Positions 58,201 through 64,000 of a DNA stretch of 64,000 nt are shown one piece after another. This DNA comes from Termitomyces sp. T153 (lineage: Eukaryota > Basidiomycota > Agaricomycetes > Agaricales > Lyophyllaceae), in assembly GCA_018296165.2 (NCBI GenBank), contig JACKQL020000146.1, positions 30,740 through 94,739 of the forward strand. Direction: 5' to 3'. A program made the translations under genes and the position numbers. Within the stretch, counting starts at the first letter, position 1. Each line of letters begins with the position of its first letter. The notes under the pieces were generated by a model that saw only the letters and a program-made list of their open reading frames with translations, ran no database searches and was not told the origin of the DNA.

Positions 58201-58400
58201 TCTGGAGTGTGTACTCCTGTCTCTGCAGTGATTGGTTGGGTAAATGACCCTTCAGAATGCTGATGCTTTTGTGTTGCCCAGACAATCAAGGAATGGCTCT
58301 TGGATAGCAAGTACATCCCACTCTGCTGGGTTGGCTGTATTTAGCATTGTGGCTTGCACCATGTCAGACTTGCAGACATTTTGCTGCTAGACGCATAGTT
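55217..58400 (-). pseudogene. Decayed LINE ORF2: endonuclease, RT, start of RNase H
   Basis: Read leftwards. Endonuclease remnants lie at about 58330-57750, with IQEPFLDCLGNTKASAF-like and LWLGDFNHHHPLWESADN segments, the latter an AP-endonuclease landmark. A linker and early RT lie at 57835-56633 (400 codons open), with KGLQPFKAPGPDGIPNVIYK and LLNTLGKLLSTLVAADI. The RT core and thumb lie at 56456-55668 (262 codons open), with MQGCLLSMVYYAFYN and the catalytic box SFVDNTML, changed from FVDD. RNase H starts at about 55619-55230, with MVFCNGSGYKGGIGA and VYEAKIVGICLGL, and is cut by copia at 55217. Frame shifts near 58260 and 56620 and stops are present. Confidence 0.85.
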
Positions 58401-58427
58401 TCTCTGGTATTCTTGATTGTTATCTAT

Positions 58428-60292
58428 TCATTGAGGATCAGCTGTTGTGCCTGTTTCCTGCAGGCTGTTTCTTCTAGAGGACTGCTGGGTGAACCCAAAG
58501 TTGTTGAGGTTACCTATGTGGCTTAGAGCCCTGCTTGCCATCACCCATTGTTGGGAGGTAGGCCCCTTGGGTTGAAACAGCTGTTCTGTTGCTGTGGGTG
58601 GCCCAGCAGCTTCTGCATCCACCCTACTAGAGGCCAAGGGTCCTAGTGAGGACTTTTGTTGCAGCTGCCATGCTGGGGCCATTACCCAAGTCAACAGTTC
58701 CTTGGTGGGAAAGTATGGCATGCAGTTTTCTGGGAGGTGTTCATCGAGCTCCTTGCAAAGTCTCTTGAATGTTGGGCAAACCCTGTCTGTGCAATCATGA
58801 GTTGAGTTGGGGCCACAATTGATGCACCTCCACCTCAAGGCATTGCAGTTTTGTGCCATGTGACCCTCCTCAGAACATTTTGAACAGTCTTGAGGTTTTT
58901 TGCAGTCCCCTCTATAGTGTCCATACCACTGACAGTTGTTACACTGGATGGGTTCTTTTATGTCTTTATAGATGACTACCTGTCAACCTCCTATAAAAAT
59001 GTGGCTGCTAATTATGTTGTTTACCATGTCAGGGTCAGCACAAGAGATATGGAGGGTAGCTACCATTTGTTTTGGAGATCTGGACTCTGGTTTCTTGACC
59101 TATGCCACCAATGCAATTGAGCCTCTGGGGAGATTATCCTCCTTTTCAATTGTATTGATACTGCTCCTGTTGCTGGGATTCAGCAGGCCTGTGCATGGAA
59201 CAAACCATGCTATCAAGGGGTACACCTTTGGGTGAACCACCATTGAGTAGCCAAAGACATCTTCAAGAGCCATCCACTCTTTATCAGCATACTCATGAAA
59301 CCTTTGGGCTGTATCAGTCAAATCAAATTCCATGAGATATGCACCACTATTGGTCAGCTTCATCCCTATGACTCATGTTGAGGGGTGGGGAGGAGTTACT
59401 TCCCCTTCCTCACTACTTTCCTGAGGGAATGCTTTTGAAACAAGATTGGCTAGGGCCTTGTTGAGACATTCCCTCAGCTTTGCCATTTCTTGGAGGGAAG
59501 TATCCTTTGGTGCATTGTCCTCATTGCGATTGACAGATACCAGGACAGAGTGCAGGTTCTGGAAGAGATGCTGCTGTATCCTTGTGTGTTCCCTGTAGGA
59601 CAGAGCAGAAGATTCATTTGGCTGTGCAGGGGCTTGGGAGGTGGGGGCATGACTGGGAAGGGGGAAGGCGGGGTGGGAAGGGGTAGGTGGCTATGCACCA
59701 CTGCCACTCATGTTCTGGTTGAACTCAGTTCAGCCTGAGGTGGGGCTGGGGGGGGAATGCTCACAAGCTTGGATGCCACTGCATCCAACAAGGCTGTCAA
59801 CCCCTTCATGGTCACAGAGGCATCCCTAAGGGATAACATGGCTTCTGCCCTGTTAGCATCACAGGTGGTGATGAAGTCTGCCAATGCATTTAGCTTTCCT
59901 AGTATGCCATCTAATTGGTTGATGGCCTTTGAGGTCACTGCATTAATCAAGTCATCTGAAATATGGTCAGCAATGTCTGCTTCTAGAATGAAGGCTACCA
60001 CTATGGCTGTAGTTTTGAGTTCAGGGAGCTTCACAGTCAGTGCCACTGTGGCTAAAATACTTGTCATTTTGGCATGATTGTGCTGGTCTGCTGCCAGGAT
60101 CCAGCCTTTGAACTCAAGCCATTTGCAGGCTTCCAGCAGGTTTCTCACTGGGCTGGTGTCTATAGACATAAGCAACTTGAGGTCAGAATGCATTGGAAGC
60201 AAACGGGATTGTTCTGGGGTCCCTGTGTTGTTGGCACCACTCGTCATGGCTGAGGACATCCTCCTGGTTGAAGACATCAAAGGGGAGAGCAA
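58428..60292 (-). pseudogene. Decayed LINE ORF1 (Gag-like, zinc knuckles)
   Basis: Starts at 60292. An open segment of 194 codons (60292-59708) has helical, Ala/Leu-rich content. A middle part lies at 59707-59380, with the domain 59363-59100 containing FHEYADKEWMALEDVFGYSM. The Cys-rich part at about 58960-58750 reads CNNCQWYGHYRGDC, CSKCSEEGHMAQNC and a third CINCGPNSTHDC, that is, three consecutive CCHC-like knuckles as in Tad/jockey-type ORF1 proteins that bind element RNA. The last segment ends at 58428. Three stops break the frame. Confidence 0.8.
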
Positions 60293-60330
60293 TGGAGGTG
60301 TGCCGTGTGGCAGGGTGTGGGTTAGTTAAC

Positions 60331-60879
60331 CCAGGAGCAGGAGTTTTTGCATGTCTTGGATTTTCTTCACTACACTACAACCAAAACTGCCAGGATCCCA
60401 GAAGGAGTGATGGTGGTTAATGGTCAAGGTGCATTCCAATAACCACTTCACAAGCAGGTATATAGATAAGAACAATGATGTATGGTACCATGATGGACTG
60501 ATAGGACACCAAATGATCAAATATAATGGACCATTAGATATGTCTGTATCTGGAACTAAGATAGCTACATTGGCTATATATGTATGTTTGGACTGAATAT
60601 ATTGTATTTTCCCAATTAGACCTCAGACTTGCCGTGCACCACAACGGCCCATACTCAACAGTTTAGAAATGCTTTGTGCCAGACTAAAAAAGTGACTGGG
60701 GGATCACACGTCAGATTGTGTGTGACCTCAGAGGAGTAAGTAAAAAAAATAAGCAAAAAAGATGGAAGTTGCTGTACGAATGTCCTATATGGTAACGGTA
60801 ACGGATTCAAAAAGCCCAAAACAGTGGCATGAACCCACGCAAGACAACTGTCGAACACCTCCGTGACTCTCCAACACAC
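60331..60879. other. Gap between the LINE and the host gene
   Basis: No gene or repeat recognised. CpG content rises from about 60630 onward, which may mark the boundary between repeat-derived and host DNA. It would contain the 3' UTR of the minus-strand gene. Confidence 0.4.
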
Positions 60880-63007
60880 TCAAGCCAACCCAACAACATT
60901 TGTACTCGCAGGCACCACAACCTCATACCGTAGCACCAAATTCGCCTTTCCCTGCCCTGGAAGCTCAATAATCCAGCAAAACTTCCCATCCCTCCCCTCG
61001 CCCTCACCTTCCTCACCCTCCCACATTGCACTAACGCCCTTCGACACCACCACCCGCTTCTCTGCTCCCTCATCTGTGACCCTTTGCTTGCCTTGGTCCT
61101 TATCCTGGCCTTTGTACGCACGCGCAACGGACGGAAGAGGCGGGTTCAAAAGCCTAACCTGGATCTGCGCGTCCTCAGAAACGGGGATCTGATCAGACAC
61201 ACGCACGCGCTCTACCGGCGTGGATTTTGTGTTGAAGACAGTGATGCTTTGCGTGTAGGCGTGCGTTGCGGTTTTGGTGTAGAACCCACTTTCGGATTTC
61301 TTCTTGAGGAGTGGGTGGTATATGATGCGGATGGAGGGGTCAAGGCTGTGTGTATGTGATTGTTGGTTCTGAATGGGTATGAAGAAGGAGGGGGGAGACG
61401 GACCCAAGGGGACAGTCGAAGCTTTCTTCAGGACTGACAGCGGGCACTTCGGAGCGCGAGATGAAGCTTCCGTCAACATAGACACTCCCTGTCCCGCGTA
61501 ACAACGTATACTGGGAAGCATTCTTGACCTTCGCCTGTCAAAAAAAACACATCAGCTCAGCTCAAACACCTGTGGCGCACAACAAAGAACATACGCTTAA
61601 ATGCACCTTCACATCCTTCTTCGGCACAGAGACCCAGGACATCACCGCCCCTAGACTGAGTTCCGCAATTGTTACATTATGCGCAGCCCCGTCGCTCGGA
61701 ATCGTGATCAACCCTGGGACCTGGAACGTCGCACTGACATTACCCTTGCCCGACGACGGCACGACGTCGAGACCCCGATGGTACATCGGAGCTTCAAGCT
61801 CAGATAAACTCTCCGTAATCTCGCTTTCACGCATTGAGTGTGCAATAGGGATAATCGTCTGCGGAGGCGGAGTTGCGCTCCTAGTAGATCCCCGTGGGCG
61901 CCTGAGTCTGTATTCCATTGAGGGTGTTGGGGGAGCGGGTTTATACACTGAGAGGTTCCACGCATCGAGTTTGGGGATGTTGAGACCGAAAGTGGGCGTA
62001 GCGGTTTCAAGGGTGAGTAAGATATCAGCCCAATCCTATGCGATGTGAGTGAGTGAGTGAGTAGTGGGTTAGGGATTGAGAGGCTGTTGAGAACGTACCT
62101 CACCTGTGCTTTGGGTGATTGAAGCTTTGTAGATGAGTGTTACAGGTTCTTCGCAGGTGTGTGTATTGACGCGGATGTCATAGCCTGCAGTCCAGGATGC
62201 ACCGTAGACAGCTTGGAAGGAGATTCAGAATTATACCGTCAAAGCACTGTAGATGATCCTTGAATCAGAAAGACGTACCGTAGATCAAAAAAAATTCCAC
62301 CTCCCGTTCGACGTCCGCGAAAACGCTGATAACAACACGTTTTCTGAGCTTGGTGTCAGGCTTTGGTCCATGAAGGCTAGTGTATTTCCTCTGAATTTCC
62401 CTGTTTATTTCCTTCAACTCACCCTCCAGCTCCAAGACGCGATTATCCAACTCCTCAGCGGTCGTGTCGTACCCCTTCACGACCTGTCCCACGGACCCAA
62501 TATCAACAGTTTTAACGTCCATTGTTCCCAAGTACGACTCAAGAGAAGAAATCGCCTTCTTGCATCGTTCAAGCGCCTTCGTCGTTTTTTCCCTCTCGGA
62601 TTCGAGTTCCTTGATGGCCGACGAAGTTTCAGACGATTGTGGACGTTCAATGTTGGATATCGTAACGTCGTGAATAGTAGCTGCTCCTCTGCCCTCAACT
62701 CTGTATTTATGTTCGAAGTAAGCCCTATACACGTCACTAGACGCCTTCAATTGACTTACCTGAGAGAATCCTGATCCAAAACATTAGGCAGACCGTTGAT
62801 CGTCACTTGGTTCTGCCCCGTCTTGACTTCAAATTTGAAGACACGAGTGATCTCTGCACGACCGGGGTAGACGCTTACAGCAGCGATTTTGCTGTTCTCA
62901 GTCGAAACGAGTTTAATGGAGTTGACGGGCTGGAATGAAGGAGGCTGAGTGCTGTCGGCGTGGGATTGATTTTCGATGGAAGGTTGGATGTTGCTGGAAG
63001 TAGACAT
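60880..63007 (-). CDS. Mucoidy-inhibitor-A-like protein (DUF4140/DUF4139), six exons
   Basis: Exons on the minus strand: 63007-62760, 62700-62279, 62211-62099, 62035-61595, 61534-61404 and 61345-60880, giving 1821 nt, 606 residues plus stop, with all phases consistent. Introns are 59-68 nt with GT-AG ends (donors GTAAGT, GTACGT, GTACGT, GTATGT, GTCCGT); the last donor is weak. DUF4140-type N-terminus at about residues 40-90 (VSVYPGRAEITRVFKFEV). Coiled coil at about 105-195. DUF4139 from about 225 (ASWTAGYDIRV) through SVYVDGSFISRSEVP and EESFDCPLGLDPSIR (about 420-455) to the C-terminus (WIIELPGQGKANLVLRYEVV). No signal peptide or membrane segment. Length fits fungal family members. The molecular role is unknown; the name comes from a bacterial homologue affecting mucoidy. 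Only gene here with intact frame and normal CpG. Confidence 0.93.
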
Positions 63008-63081
63008 TTGGGATGGTTAGACGGGTAGAGATGTCGATGGGATGAAGAGGCTGGGAATACACAGTAGTGATGAGGTGATGT

Positions 63082-63129
63082 TATGTATGAGTCTGTGGAG
63101 AGATTCGGGACCGCGCAGACTCATACATA
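63082..63129. other. 14-bp perfect inverted repeat upstream of the DUF4139 gene
   Basis: TATGTATGAGTCTG at 63082-63095 and its exact complement CAGACTCATACATA at 63116-63129 enclose a 20-base loop. It ends 75 bp upstream of the start codon, so it falls in the promoter or 5' UTR. It could be a hairpin, a dyad binding site or a remnant of a small inverted-repeat element. Confidence 0.7.
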
Positions 63130-64000
63130 GCTGCATCTATCATAGATCTGACATTATTGATCACTGATTGACTGACTACGCCATAATTCTGGATGATGGA
63201 ATTGCATAGAAAACATACATTTGGAATCAAACTAGTTGACCAGCTGGTTTTGTTCAGGTGTGCACCGAGAGTTCGAAAGGCTTCCTGTACGTGAACTTAG
63301 ACATTTAGAGAGAGAAACAAATGCGGACCTCAGCTAAGGTCTCTTTGGCCGAGACAAGGTTGAAGGTGCGTGAAGCGCCAGTAGATGAGATGCCATATGA
63401 TCTTCGGCGTTATGGGCGCTATCCGTTACAGTCGGCACTTGATGATTCGATCAAGTCGGGCTGAGACTCGTTCACAGATGGATTGATCAACAAATTGACG
63501 GCTAATGCAGTAGTTACTGTTGAAATGTTCGTTTTTTGCCCATATGTTGCTCAAGGGAGAGACTAATTCTCTCAATGGAAGTTGCCACACCGTGCTACCT
63601 CCAAAAATCTCGGTGCGATGACGAAAGAAGAGCAGCCTGGAGTTTTAGATCATCCGCATTCAACTTGCGAGAAGCTCTATCAATTGTTTACTGAGTAGTC
63701 TGGCTTGTGTATTTGAGGACTCAAAACCTTTCCACCATCTGTATGGCCTGGTAGTCAAACGTACATATGGTAGGAGACCATAGGAAGAATCAGAAGAGAA
63801 AGAAGTGTAAGTCCACAGAGAGAGGCACGAAAGCAATGCGGAACAAGTTTCGGACGACGCATCACGATCACATGCTCTAGAACTGCTTGAACTCGTACCT
63901 CCACTTCCGCGCGTCCGCATACAAGGGTTTATCTGAGCTGCATAGTACTCCGCTACACTTTTCTCTCTTACTCATAATTTTCCTCGTAATGTTAGCGCCC
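63130..64000. other. Upstream intergenic region to the window end
   Basis: CpG content is normal for host DNA. No frame with recognisable similarity was found. The minus frame 63660-63920 is Ser-rich and unsupported. A pyrimidine-rich stretch precedes an ATG at 63989, which could start a plus-strand gene beyond the window, but only four codons are visible. Confidence 0.4.

Larger units (their letters stand above)
48891..60330 (-). mobile_element. Decayed LINE with RNase H, split by a copia element
   Basis: A minus-strand non-LTR retrotransposon: ORF1 with zinc knuckles (60292 to about 58428), ORF2 with endonuclease remnant, reverse transcriptase, RNase H and C-terminal zinc motif (about 58400-55217, then 49761-48891). 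The copia element 49767-55216 lies inside RNase H, where LNRQLQGQTM is cut and the domain resumes beyond. Domain order fits the Tad/I-type clades with RNase H. The exact ends are not clear, and no target duplication was identified. Confidence 0.8.

Noticed and set aside
63660..63920. Small Ser-rich minus-strand gene
   Set aside because: No similarity, no splice or promoter support, and composition typical of a chance frame.

Overview
The window looks like a repeat-dense chromosome segment of a filamentous basidiomycete (Agaricomycotina). Three things suggest this: a host-type gene with five short spliceosomal introns at the right end; Ty3/gypsy, Ty1/copia and LINE types that I know as agaricomycete lineages; and decay of the repeats by CpG to TpG/CpA transitions. 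Resemblance of two decayed genes to families I associate with Boletales is only an impression. Of 64 kb, I see one convincing host gene, at 60880-63007 on the minus strand.

Left part (1-16440). A minus-strand Ty3/gypsy element of family B (B1) runs from beyond the left edge to its 5' LTR at 14116-15281. It is split by a complete chromodomain gypsy element of family A (134-7461, plus strand, both LTRs present, target duplication CAGAA/TAGAA). Element A is itself split by a CpG-rich solo LTR of family E (4006-5003, perfect duplication GATAG). B1 also carries a 949-bp tRNA-derived SINE-like insertion (10124-11072, perfect 10-bp duplication). A minus-strand E LTR (15282-16389) and the start of a plus-strand E LTR (16441) lie head to head.

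Middle (16441-44302). The plus-strand E LTR is split by a second chromodomain gypsy element (C, 16692-42817). C contains a solo LTR (F, 17705-18389, duplication ACTGC) and, inside its integrase gene, a 19.3-kb composite (22763-42100) bounded by two 1039-bp LTRs that differ at about a dozen positions. The composite holds a full decayed family-B gag-pol (B2), an inner diverged LTR, a second gag-pol with an internal deletion (B3), and two antisense, intron-containing accessory pseudogenes (D2, D1) with a six-cysteine cluster and helical segments. C's reading frame resumes beyond the composite with its chromodomain and 3' LTR. Next comes a decayed tyrosine recombinase (43446-44302).

Right part (44303-64000). 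A solo family-B LTR (44438-45736) is followed by about 3 kb of AT-rich sequence I cannot identify. A decayed minus-strand LINE with RNase H (about 48.9-60.3 kb) is interrupted by a young, nearly intact Ty1/copia element (49767-55216): two 312-bp LTRs, perfect duplication TTGTT, and one 1509-codon gag-pol frame broken by a single TGA. The window ends with a six-exon gene for a mucoidy-inhibitor-A-like (DUF4140/DUF4139) protein.

How it fits together: these are layers of nested insertions, not pathways. Insertion order can be read from nesting and target duplications. Relative age can be read from CpG content: the copia element and the E LTR at 4 kb are CpG-rich, while nearly everything else mobile is CpG-poor.
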